Source: Streptomyces aurantiacus
GTDB taxonomy: Bacteria; Actinomycetota; Actinomycetes; Streptomycetales; Streptomycetaceae
Reading direction: 5' to 3'
DNA length: 33,465 nucleotides
NCBI RefSeq assembly: GCF_001418335.1
Contig: NZ_LIPP01000220.1
Span: forward strand, 1 to 33,465
A program made the position numbers and the translations under genes. Under the pieces are notes generated by a model that ran no database searches, was not told the DNA's origin, and saw nothing but the letters and a program-made list of their open reading frames with translations. Below, piece after piece: positions 21,787 to 29,289 of this stretch (position 1 is its first letter; each line of letters opens with the position of its first letter).

Positions 21787-22631
21787 CCACAGACATGTCG
21801 TGGATGGTCAGGGACATCGTGGACAACGTGCCCCGGGCCCGGCACGCCGTCGTGCTGTCGGCCGACGGTCTGCCGCGCGGCGCCACGGACGGTCTGACCG
21901 AGCGGGACGTGAAGACGATCTCCGCCGCCATGTCGGGGATGCAGTCCCTGAGCCGGGCCACCGCCCACTTCGCCGGTTCGTCGCCGGAACGGCAGTGGAA
22001 CCAGACGGTCATCGAGTTCTCCCACGGGTGGGTCTTCCTGATCGGGGCGGGGCAGGGCGCGTACCTGGCCGCCGCCGCGGAGCCCGATGTCGACCTCCAG
22101 CAGCTCTCGTTCCGCATGAACCGGCTGGTCGCCCGGCTGGGCGACAACCTGACGTCACCGCCGCGGGCCGGCATCAAGGACCCTTCCCAGGGGGCCGATG
22201 CCACGCCGGTCTCGCGCAGGGGGTCGGGCGGCTCGGGCTTCGTGCTGAAGGAGCTGGACCAGATCGTCGCCGAGGTGCCGGGTGCCCAGCACGCGCTGCT
22301 GCTCGGCTCCGACGGCCTGCCGCGCGGGGCGACCTCGGAGATAGACAAGGACCTGGCGGACACGATGTCCGCGGCCATGACCGGCATCCACGCCTACAGC
22401 CGCGCGGCAGCCCAGTTCGCCGGTGGTCCCCGGGACGCCGAATGGCAGCAGACGATCATCGAGTACCAGCACGGATGGGTCTTTCTGATCGCGGCCGGTG
22501 ACGACGACTTCCTCGCCGCCGCCGCCGAACACGACTGCGACATCGAGGAGTTCACGAGCCGCCTGTGCGACGTCGTGCCCGATCTCCTGGGTCGCGAAGC
22601 ACGCCGGGGTGAGGGAGCCGACCATGTCTGA
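21783..22631 (+). CDS. cvnB: conservon protein CvnB with two roadblock/LC7 domains
   Basis: Roadblock/LC7 proteins serve as GTPase regulators or scaffolds for MglA/CvnD-like GTPases. Usual CvnB is about 140 residues with one domain; this one has 282 and is an internal tandem duplication. Repeat 1 covers about 5-120 and repeat 2 about 153-270. DGLPRGAT occurs at 28-35 and 177-184, and HGWVFLI at 81-87 and 230-236, joined by a Gly/Ser-rich linker (125-152). Roadblock domains normally dimerise, so this chain may be an obligate intramolecular dimer. It is coupled to cvnA by an ATGA overlap and overlaps cvnC by 8 bases. The repeats have diverged clearly, so the duplication is not recent. Confidence 0.92.
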   Translation: MTTDMSWMVRDIVDNVPRARHAVVLSADGLPRGATDGLTERDVKTISAAMSGMQSLSRATAHFAGSSPERQWNQTVIEFSHGWVFLIGAGQGAYLAAAAEPDVDLQQLSFRMNRLVARLGDNLTSPPRAGIKDPSQGADATPVSRRGSGGSGFVLKELDQIVAEVPGAQHALLLGSDGLPRGATSEIDKDLADTMSAAMTGIHAYSRAAAQFAGGPRDAEWQQTIIEYQHGWVFLIAAGDDDFLAAAAEHDCDIEEFTSRLCDVVPDLLGREARRGEGADHV

Positions 22632-23010
22632 CGGTCCGGACGACGAACTTGAGCTGACGTCCGCCTTAGTTCCGCTCTTCGTGATCACGAACGGGCGTCA
22701 TCTTCCCGCGGACCACGAGTACGAGCACACCGCCCTGGTGACCGCGCGCGAAGGCGCGTCGGCCGCGGTGGCGCGCGCTCTGTCCCCGGAGGCACGCAAG
22801 GTCATGGACCTGGTCGCCGACGGCTTCCTGTCGGTGGCGGAGGTCTCGGGCCACACGCACCTGCCCCTGGGCATCGTACGGATCCTGCTGGCGCAGCTGG
22901 AGGAGGACAGTCTCATTCTCGTGCGGAAGCCCATTCCCCGCGTCGAACGAGCCGAACGCGAACTGCTCAGTGCTGTGCTGGATGGCCTCAGAACCAAATT
23001 CGGAGCGTAA
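22624..23010 (+). CDS. cvnC: conservon protein CvnC (DUF742)
   Basis: A 128-residue DUF742 protein. It contains the conserved opening LVPLFVITNGRHLPADHEYEHTALV and a winged-helix-like core (LSPEARKVMDLVADGFLSVAEVSGHTHLPLGIVRILLAQLEEDSLILV). Family members always accompany CvnB and CvnD and are thought to be part of the membrane-bound complex; a DNA-binding role has not been shown as far as I know. The ATG at 22624 sits inside the end of cvnB with GAGGGAG upstream. The open frame can be extended to 22498, but that overlaps cvnB fully, so I rejected it. The gene ends 3 bases before cvnD. Confidence 0.92.
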   Translation: MSDGPDDELELTSALVPLFVITNGRHLPADHEYEHTALVTAREGASAAVARALSPEARKVMDLVADGFLSVAEVSGHTHLPLGIVRILLAQLEEDSLILVRKPIPRVERAERELLSAVLDGLRTKFGA

Positions 23011-23013
23011 GCC

Positions 23014-23574
23014 GTGCATCTGGATCCAGACGTTTCCAACTCGGTCAAGATCCTTATTGTGGGTCATTTCGGGGTCGGGAAGACCACCTTGATCGGCAGC
23101 ATCTCCGAGATCGAGCCGCTGCAGACCGAGGAGGAGATCACCGAGGCCAGCGAGGGATTCGACGATCTCTCGGGGACACCGAACAAGACGACCACCACCG
23201 TGGCCATGGACTTCGGCCGCCTCACCCTCAACGACACCCTCGTCCTGTACCTCTTCGGAACGCCCGGGCAGGAACGTTTCAAGGAGATGTGGGAGGCACT
23301 GTCGCGGGGCGCGCTGGGCGCCCTGGTGCTGGTCGACCCCACGCGGCTGCACGAGAGCTTCGCCATCCTGGACCTGGTGGAGCGCTTCGGCCTGACGTAC
23401 ACCATCGGCGTCAACCACTTCGAGGGCGCCACCAAGTACCCGCTCGAAGAGGTACGCGAGGCGCTGAACCTCGCCCCGGAGACGCCGATCGTGCACTGCG
23501 ACGTACGCGACCGGACGTCCTCGGCGCGGTCCCTCATCACTCTCGTGCAGCACCTCATGTCCATACTCGGCTAG
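23014..23574 (+). CDS. cvnD: conservon protein CvnD, Ras-like GTPase
   Basis: A 186-residue small GTP-binding protein. P-loop GHFGVGKTT is at 17-25, the switch II region GTPGQERF at 82-89 (DxxG replaced by GTPG, usual for this family), and the base-specificity motif NHFE at 134-137 in place of NKxD. It is the output GTPase of the conservon and is expected to cycle with the roadblock protein CvnB. The start is GTG 23014, three bases after the cvnC stop, and the protein begins a few residues before the first strand as in relatives. The P450 gene follows after 10 bases, so P450s are transcribed with the switch. Confidence 0.94.
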   Translation: MHLDPDVSNSVKILIVGHFGVGKTTLIGSISEIEPLQTEEEITEASEGFDDLSGTPNKTTTTVAMDFGRLTLNDTLVLYLFGTPGQERFKEMWEALSRGALGALVLVDPTRLHESFAILDLVERFGLTYTIGVNHFEGATKYPLEEVREALNLAPETPIVHCDVRDRTSSARSLITLVQHLMSILG

Positions 23575-23584
23575 GAGCCACGGC

Positions 23585-24988
23585 ATGCAGCACCAGCTCA
23601 ATTCCCACGGGACACCGCCGCCCGGCTGCCCCGCGCACGGCAACACCCAGCTGTTCGGCCCCGAGTTCGGCTCCGACCCCGAGCAGCACTACGCCCACCT
23701 GCGCTCGCTGGGCCCCAGCGCTCCCGTCGACATCGCACCCGGCGTCCAGGTCGAGCTGGTCACCAGCTACGACGCGGCCCTGCACATCCTGCAGAATCCC
23801 GCTTCCTTCGTCCGGGACTCACGCCGCTGGAACGCGCTGAACCAGGGCCAGATCCCCGAGGACAGCCCGGCCCTGCCCATGATGGGCTACCGCCCCAACG
23901 CCCTCTTCAGCGACGGAGCCGCCCACGCCCGGCTGCGCCAGGCGGTCACCGACAGCCTGGCCAGCATCGACGAACTCCAGCTCGTCCGGCAGACCCAGCA
24001 GTCCGCCGAGTATCTGATCAGCCAGTTCAGCTCGGACATCCGCGGCCATGCGGAACTGATGGCCGACTACGCGCAGCCGCTCCCGCTGCTCGTCTTCAGC
24101 GACCTGTTCGGCTGCCCGCCCGAGCTCGGCGACCGCGTCATCGCCGGGATCAGCGGCATCTTCGAAGGCACCCCGGGCGCCGACCTGGTGCTGGGCGGCG
24201 CACTCGGCGAACTGATCGCCCTCAAGCACCGCCGTCCCGGCGACGACGTGACGACGCGCCTCATGCAGCACTCCGCCGGACTGACCGACGAAGAGGTACT
24301 GCATCAGCTCGTGACCCTCCTCTCCGGCGGCACCGCACCTCTGACGGCCGCCATCGGCACCAGCAGCGCGCTGTACCTCAGCGAGGACTGGCAGACCGGA
24401 CTGCCGGTCGAGGACGCGGTCGTCCAGACGCTGTGGAACTACGCGCCGATCGCCAACTACGCGGCCCACTACCCGACCCAGGACGTCGAACTGGGCGAGC
24501 GGATCCTGCGGGCCAACGATCCGGTACTCATCTCCTTCGCCGCGGCCAACACCGACCCGAAGCTGACCGAGCACCGCGAGCAGCTCAGCGCCAAGGCCCA
24601 CCTGGCCTTCGGCGCCGGACCGCACTCGTGCCCCGCCAAGGACCCGGCCTTCATGATCGCGGTCACCGCTGTCGAGGCGCTGCTCAACCAGCTGCCCGAC
24701 GCCGAGACGCGCGTCCCCTTCAAGGACCTCGCCTGGGTGCCCGCGCCGTGGAGCCGGTCCCTGGTGAACATCCCGATCCGGTTCACCCCGCGCAGCGCAC
24801 TGCCGCCCGCCGACGGGCCGGCCCCGTCGCGGGATTCCCGTACGACGCCCGCGGCCGCTCCTCAGCACTCCGCCGTCCCGGGGCCCTCCGCCACCGGGGC
24901 GTACCGGCCGGCGGCGCCCCACGCCGCCGCGTCGAAGTCCAGAGGGGGACTGTTCAGCCGCTTCGTGGCGTGGACGCGGGGCGAGTGA
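23585..24988 (+). CDS. conservon cytochrome P450, CYP157-like, lacking ExxR
   Basis: A P450-fold protein of 467 residues. The haem loop is FGAGPHSCPAKD with Cys349. The K-helix region reads VVQTLWNYAP: the otherwise near-universal Glu-x-x-Arg is missing (Gln281, Trp284). This is the hallmark I recall for the CYP157 family of Streptomyces (EQSLW in CYP157C1), which occurs in conservons next to CYP154. The I-helix has SGGTAP (247-252) rather than AGxET. Residues about 402-450 are a Pro/Ala/Ser-rich linker, and the last 16 (SRGGLFSRFVAWTRGE) could be an amphipathic basic helix. A catalytic role is unproven for the family. It follows cvnD closely in the same operon. Confidence 0.9.
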   Translation: MQHQLNSHGTPPPGCPAHGNTQLFGPEFGSDPEQHYAHLRSLGPSAPVDIAPGVQVELVTSYDAALHILQNPASFVRDSRRWNALNQGQIPEDSPALPMMGYRPNALFSDGAAHARLRQAVTDSLASIDELQLVRQTQQSAEYLISQFSSDIRGHAELMADYAQPLPLLVFSDLFGCPPELGDRVIAGISGIFEGTPGADLVLGGALGELIALKHRRPGDDVTTRLMQHSAGLTDEEVLHQLVTLLSGGTAPLTAAIGTSSALYLSEDWQTGLPVEDAVVQTLWNYAPIANYAAHYPTQDVELGERILRANDPVLISFAAANTDPKLTEHREQLSAKAHLAFGAGPHSCPAKDPAFMIAVTAVEALLNQLPDAETRVPFKDLAWVPAPWSRSLVNIPIRFTPRSALPPADGPAPSRDSRTTPAAAPQHSAVPGPSATGAYRPAAPHAAASKSRGGLFSRFVAWTRGE

Positions 24989-25081
24989 CGTAGGTAACCC
25001 TAAGAGAACATGGTGTTACAGGATGCTTGGGGTGTCCCACGGGTACGTATGGCGGCTGTTGCTCAGAAAGGAGCCGCCATC

Positions 25082-26338
25082 GTGGGAAGTCTCACGACTC
25101 CGTCCTCCGACCGCCGGGCCACCGTCTCTCTCTTCTCCCGCCTGCGGACAGCGCAGGGGCAGGCCGATCCCTTCGACATCTACTCGGAACTGCGGTCGAG
25201 GGGCGGAGTCAGCCCCGCTCCCTGGGGCGGCCATCTCGTCACCAGTTTCGACGCCTGCGACCGAATACTGCGCAGCTCCGACTGGCTGGAGCCCGACAAG
25301 AGCTGGCGGGACCGGCAGGGGCCGCGCACCCGCTGGAGCGCTCCGTCCTCGCGCGAGATAGGCAACACCATGACCGCCCTCAACCCCCCGGAGCACACGA
25401 GGGTGCGCCGGGCGGCAGGAGGCTTCGACCGGACCACCATCCAGCGACTGGGCCGTACGGTGAGCAAGATCACCGACGGCCTTCTCGACTCCCTGACCGA
25501 GCGGCTGCGGGGCGGCGAAGAAGAGACGGACTTCGCCGCCCTGGTGAGCGAGGAACTGCCGATCGCCACCATCGGCGCCTGGCTCGGCCTGCCGTCCGCC
25601 GACTGGCCGCGGCTGCGCGAACTGACCCACGAACAGGTCTTCACCCAGGAACTGCTGCCCTCCGCCAGCCAGTTGGCCCGGTCCGACACCGCCATGGCCG
25701 AACTGCGGTCCTACTTCACGGCGCTGATCCGCGACCGGCGCGACCACCTGGGCGACGACCCGGTGTCGCGCTGGATCGAGACGTGGGACGCCATGGAACC
25801 CGACCGGGACAAAGCCGACGAGGCGGTCTACTCCCTGGTCCTCTTCGTCCTGCTGGCCGCGCTCGAAACCACGTCCACCATGCTGTCGACCACGGCGCTC
25901 CTGCTCGTCGAGGAGCCCACGCGCTGGGACCTCCTCGCCGCCCGCCCCGACCTGGTGCCCGCCTTCGTGGAGGAGACACTGCGCTACGACCCGCCGGTCC
26001 ATGTGATCAGCCGGGTCGCCGCGAAGGCCGGCGTCCTGGAAGGTTTCGAGGTCGGCGCGGACGACATGGTCCACCTCATGGTGGGGGCCGCCCACCGGGA
26101 CCCGGCCAAGCATCCCGATCCCGAGCGGTTCGACCCCCACCGCAAGGTCGTCCCCCATCTCGCCTTCAGCGGAGGCATCCACTACTGCCTCGGCGCCCCG
26201 CTGGCCCGACTCGAAGCCCACACCCTGCTCCGTCAGTTAGTCGCACGCCTGCCCCGTCTCACCCTGGTCAGACGCCCGCCGCGGGCACCCCGGGTGGCCT
26301 TCCGGCGTCTGCTGAGCCTGGATGTCGCCCTCGCATGA
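25082..26338 (+). CDS. conservon cytochrome P450 (canonical, CYP154-like by context)
   Basis: A canonical bacterial P450 of 418 residues: I-helix AALETTS (about 259-265), ExxR in EETLRYDPP (297-301), haem loop FSGGIHYCLGAPLAR with Cys369. It should be a catalytically competent monooxygenase needing ferredoxin partners, which are not in the window. I placed the start at GTG 25082 because AAAGGAG lies 8 bases upstream; the frame continues upstream to 25010 without ribosome-site support. Pairing with a CYP157-like gene in a conservon suggests the CYP154 family, but I cannot confirm this from motifs. The stop overlaps the next gene (ATGA). The substrate is unknown. Confidence 0.92.
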   Translation: MGSLTTPSSDRRATVSLFSRLRTAQGQADPFDIYSELRSRGGVSPAPWGGHLVTSFDACDRILRSSDWLEPDKSWRDRQGPRTRWSAPSSREIGNTMTALNPPEHTRVRRAAGGFDRTTIQRLGRTVSKITDGLLDSLTERLRGGEEETDFAALVSEELPIATIGAWLGLPSADWPRLRELTHEQVFTQELLPSASQLARSDTAMAELRSYFTALIRDRRDHLGDDPVSRWIETWDAMEPDRDKADEAVYSLVLFVLLAALETTSTMLSTTALLLVEEPTRWDLLAARPDLVPAFVEETLRYDPPVHVISRVAAKAGVLEGFEVGADDMVHLMVGAAHRDPAKHPDPERFDPHRKVVPHLAFSGGIHYCLGAPLARLEAHTLLRQLVARLPRLTLVRRPPRAPRVAFRRLLSLDVALA

Positions 26339-27105
26339 CCCACCACATACTTCCGCCCCCCGCGTTCCGCCCACTGGCCGTGGCAGCCGAGCAGGACGGC
26401 CCCGTACTCCGTGTCCGCCTCAACCCGGCCCGACAGGACGACGTCCTCGACGCCGCCGTACTCGACGACCTCATCGCCCTTCTGGACGGCCTGCACGAAC
26501 GGCCCGACGTCCGCATCCTGGTCCTGTCCTCCATGGGCGAGGACTTCTGCACCGGAGCGGACCGCACCGAGTACCTGGACGCCCTCGCCGCCGACTCCAC
26601 CGGCGCCGCCCTGCGCCGGGCCGCGGACAAGGCCCACCGCCTCTGCCAGTCCCTCGAAAACACCCACGCCGTCACCATCGCCCGGCTCCACGGCAAGGTC
26701 ATCGGAGCGGGGCTCGCCCTGGCCGCGTTCTGCGACCTGCGCGCGGGCGCGGACACCTGCCGGTTCCGCATGCCCGAGGTCGGCCTCGGCCTTCCGCCCG
26801 CCTGGGGCGGAGCCATCGGCAGACTGATATCCGAAGCCGGCGTCGCACACATCCGCGAACTGGCCCTCACCTGCGACCTCTTCGACGCACCCACCGCCCA
26901 CCGGCTCGGCCTGCTCCACAAGATGGTCCCCCTGGACCAACTGGACCGCGCCGTCGACGCCTGGACGAGACCACTGGCACGACGCTCACCGGAAACCCTC
27001 GTCCTGACAAAACGCATGCTCGCCGGCTACGCCCGCGCCGACCGGACATCCGACACGTCCTTGCTCGACGCGCACCTTCTGAGCGCGGCGCTCAGAAGTT
27101 CCTGA
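26335..27105 (+). CDS. enoyl-CoA hydratase/isomerase (crotonase) family protein
   Basis: A 256-residue crotonase-fold protein. The oxyanion-hole segments are FCTGADRTEY (about 71-80) and HGKVIGAGLALA (119-130), and MPEVGLGLPP (146-155) supplies Glu148, which aligns with Glu164 of rat enoyl-CoA hydratase. The residue aligning with the second catalytic Glu (rat Glu144) is Ala128, so true hydratase activity is doubtful; isomerase, hydrolase or other crotonase chemistry is possible. It is coupled to the P450 by an ATGA overlap, so it is the seventh gene of the conservon operon. I do not know of this being a standard conservon member. A joint role with the P450 on a CoA- or carrier-bound substrate is inference. 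Confidence 0.88.
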   Translation: MTHHILPPPAFRPLAVAAEQDGPVLRVRLNPARQDDVLDAAVLDDLIALLDGLHERPDVRILVLSSMGEDFCTGADRTEYLDALAADSTGAALRRAADKAHRLCQSLENTHAVTIARLHGKVIGAGLALAAFCDLRAGADTCRFRMPEVGLGLPPAWGGAIGRLISEAGVAHIRELALTCDLFDAPTAHRLGLLHKMVPLDQLDRAVDAWTRPLARRSPETLVLTKRMLAGYARADRTSDTSLLDAHLLSAALRSS

Positions 27106-27140
27106 AGCAGGGGAGGACTTCGACCGGCCGGCGCTGCCCG

Positions 27141-27181
27141 GTTCGAGGTCCTGTCCCCGTTCGAGGTCCTGTCCCCGTTCG
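27141..27181 (+). repeat. 18-bp tandem repeat between the conservon and the TA pair
   Basis: GTTCGAGGTCCTGTCCCC occurs twice head to tail (27141-27158, 27159-27176) with a 5-base start of a third. It lies in the 217-base gap before the antitoxin. Confidence 0.85.
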
Positions 27182-27322
27182 GCCTTCGTGAATCAAGCCG
27201 CGGGGTCTGGCGCCTACACCATCTCTCTCCATCTGGTGGCTTCCGCCACCGCTTGTACTCGATCGTGCGGGATGTCCGCTGTCAGCTGGCTGCCCGGCCG
27301 GGCTCTCGGCAAGGTCGACGGT

Positions 27323-27619
27323 ATGGCAACCAAGAAGTACACCGTGACGCTCCCCGAGGAGCTGGCCGAGGCCATCCGGGCCGAGGTCGGCCCCGGCGGC
27401 TTCAGCCGCTATGTCACGCAGGCCATAGAGCACCAGCGGGAGCGGGAGCGGTTGCACGAGGCGGTGCGGTGGTGGGAGTCCGAGTACGGGGAGATCACCG
27501 AAGCGGAACTGGCCGAGGTCGAGGCCGAGCATCGCGACCTGGAGCGGCAGCACGCCGAGCGGGCCGACGCCCGCGAAGGCAGTGAGCAGCCGTACGAGCG
27601 GAAGCGAGCTGCCGCATGA
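27323..27619 (+). CDS. CopG/ribbon-helix-helix-type antitoxin
   Basis: A 98-residue protein with an N-terminal ribbon-helix-helix segment (KKYTVTLPEELAEAIRAEV, about residues 4-22, then GGFSRYVTQAIEHQ). A long, highly charged helical C-terminal region rich in Glu and Arg follows (RERERLHEAVRWWES, EAELAEVEAEHRDLERQHAE), suited to wrap a PIN toxin. I use the ATG at 27323, with AAGG upstream; extending to 27188 runs through unlikely sequence. Its stop overlaps the toxin ATG (ATGA), the classical type II toxin-antitoxin layout. The RHH part should bind the operon promoter and repress it together with the toxin. Confidence 0.82.
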   Translation: MATKKYTVTLPEELAEAIRAEVGPGGFSRYVTQAIEHQRERERLHEAVRWWESEYGEITEAELAEVEAEHRDLERQHAERADAREGSEQPYERKRAAA

Positions 27620-28014
27620 CCGGAAACCGGATGTACGTACTCGACAGCGAAGGCCTGTCGCGGTGGGTGCGCGGGGAGCGCCGCATGGGCGCCTACCTGC
27701 GGCACGCCGACGATGCGGGTATCCCGGTCGTCACCACCTCGATGACGCTCGTCGAGGCTTACGACCCGACGCGCTGCCTCCCCAAGTGGCACTGGGCGCT
27801 CTCCAAGATCCGAGTCGAGCCGGTGACCGAGGAGATGGCCAAGGAGGCGACCGCCCTTCTCCAGCAGACTGGCCTGCACGGCCACAGGTACGCCATCGAG
27901 GCGGCCCTCGCCGCCGTCGCCCTGCGGCAGCCCGGCCCGGTCACCGTGTTCACCTCGGACGAGGACGACCTGCGCAAGCTGTGCGCCGACCGCGTGGTCG
28001 TCGTGAAGCTCTGA
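27616..28014 (+). CDS. vapC: PIN domain (VapC-like) ribonuclease toxin
   Basis: A 132-residue PIN-domain protein. Acidic active-site positions are visible: Asp in YVLDSEGLSRW (residue 10), Glu in TLVEAYD (about 47), Glu in YAIEAALAAVAL (about 94, where Asp is usual) and Asp in FTSDEDDLRKL (about 115-118). VapC toxins are Mg-dependent ribonucleases cutting tRNA or rRNA, silenced by the cognate antitoxin encoded just upstream. The ATG overlaps the antitoxin stop. The residues QPGPVTVFTSDEDD match the usual VapC C-terminal strand. The Asp-to-Glu change at the third position is conservative, so activity is likely kept. Family confidence is high; the target is unknown. Confidence 0.85.
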   Translation: MTGNRMYVLDSEGLSRWVRGERRMGAYLRHADDAGIPVVTTSMTLVEAYDPTRCLPKWHWALSKIRVEPVTEEMAKEATALLQQTGLHGHRYAIEAALAAVALRQPGPVTVFTSDEDDLRKLCADRVVVVKL

Positions 28015-28050
28015 GCTCCGAGATACACGCGCCGACGCCGCATCTCCCTG

Positions 28051-29289
28051 TCATCCACCAGGCGGTCGCGGCGGGCGCCATCGGCCCGATCGGTACTCGT
28101 CCAACAACTGCCGGCCCGCGACCGTGAAGGGATGCTCGGGGCCCAGACCGCGTTCCCGCCGCTCGACGACGTCGGTCATCAGCGCGACACCCTCTTCCAC
28201 GTGTCCGAGTGCGGTCCGGGTCCGCGAGAGCAGTTGCCGGGCGGCGAGCACGATCGGGTGCTCGGGCCCGAAGCGCCGCACATACGTCTCGGCGACCCGC
28301 CGGATCTCCCGGTCGGCCTCGTCGTAGCGGCCCAGAAGATACAGCGCCCACGCATGGTTGTGCCGGGCGCCCACGGTCACGGTGTGGTCGGGGCCGAGGT
28401 GCCGCTCGCATTCCGACGGCAGGTCGAGCAGGGCGCCGCCTTCCTCGGTGACTACTTCGGTGGCGGGCAGCATTTCCAGCAGGCTGGCCCGGGCGCGCAG
28501 GGTCAGCGGGTGGGCGGGGCCCAGCGCCGAGCGCCGCTCGGCCACGGTCGCGCTGAGCAACGTGAGCGACTCCTCCCGTCTCCCCAGGTTCGCCAGCACG
28601 AGCTGAAGGCCGTAGCCGCTGTCCGTGGCGTCGGCGTCGTCGGCGCCGAACAGTCGCGCCTGGGCGTCCCGGACCGCGCGGAGCACCACTGCGGCTTCGG
28701 CGTACCTGCCCAGCCGGAACAGTGCCCGCCCGGCTCTGGAGCGTGCGGCGAGGACCGTACGGTGGTCCGCGCCGAGCAGTCGCTGCGCGAGGTCCGCCGC
28801 GGTGCGGGAGGTCTCCCAGGCGGAGAGGTAGTCACCGGTCCTGTGCAGGGCGACCGACAGCCGCGTCGCGACGGCCAGGGCGTAGGCGGCGGCCGACGGC
28901 TCGCCGACACGCCGCAGCAGGGCCAGCGCATGAGGCACCAGCAGGCGCAGTCGCGGATCGTGCGGTCCGGCGTCGGGTACGTCGGGCACGGCCGCGTCGA
29001 GCAGCCGGACGGCTGCCGTGTCGAGGGCGGGCACCAGGTCCGCCGGGGTCGCCGCCGAGACACTGTCGAGCAGGATGCCGTGACTCTGCACGCAGCGCGC
29101 GCCGGCGGCGTCGACCAGCTCGGACAGCGACTGGTCGAGCAGGGCCCTGAGGGCCGTCTCGGTGCGGCTACGAGGCAGTACGGCACCGATGCCGGCGTGG
29201 TTGAGCAGCGTCAGCGGCAGCGGCTCGGCGGCGAACCGGGCCAGCAGTCTGAGCAGGGCCGCCGCTTCGTACTCGTCTAGGGCCGTCAT
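28051..29289 (-). CDS. tetratricopeptide-repeat protein, STAND-like C-terminal part
   Basis: The 412-residue protein begins with a winged-helix-like region (MTALDEYEAAALLRLLARFAAEPLPLTLLNHAGIG, LRALLDQSLSELVDAAG, CVQSHGILLDSV). Kinesin-light-chain-type TPRs follow from about residue 125 to the end, marked by LGADHRTVLAARSRAGRALFRLGRYAEA, LGPDHTVTVGARHNHAWALYLLGRYDEA and LGPEHPFTVAGRQLLDEY. This matches the sensor half of actinobacterial NB-ARC/TPR proteins but lacks any P-loop ATPase. The ATG overlaps the methyltransferase stop (ATGA), so it is the last gene of a three-gene leftward operon. It may bind a partner protein or the methyltransferase substrate. It is not an obvious truncation, since its ribosome site and start are intact. 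Confidence 0.8.
   Translation of the reverse strand: MTALDEYEAAALLRLLARFAAEPLPLTLLNHAGIGAVLPRSRTETALRALLDQSLSELVDAAGARCVQSHGILLDSVSAATPADLVPALDTAAVRLLDAAVPDVPDAGPHDPRLRLLVPHALALLRRVGEPSAAAYALAVATRLSVALHRTGDYLSAWETSRTAADLAQRLLGADHRTVLAARSRAGRALFRLGRYAEAAVVLRAVRDAQARLFGADDADATDSGYGLQLVLANLGRREESLTLLSATVAERRSALGPAHPLTLRARASLLEMLPATEVVTEEGGALLDLPSECERHLGPDHTVTVGARHNHAWALYLLGRYDEADREIRRVAETYVRRFGPEHPIVLAARQLLSRTRTALGHVEEGVALMTDVVERRERGLGPEHPFTVAGRQLLDEYRSGRWRPPRPPGG

Noticed and set aside
27141..27181. GGTTCGAGG-CC resembling a tRNA T-arm B box or attachment site
   Set aside because: It has one extra base, no acceptor or anticodon stem around it, and is a tandem repeat; no integrase is nearby.
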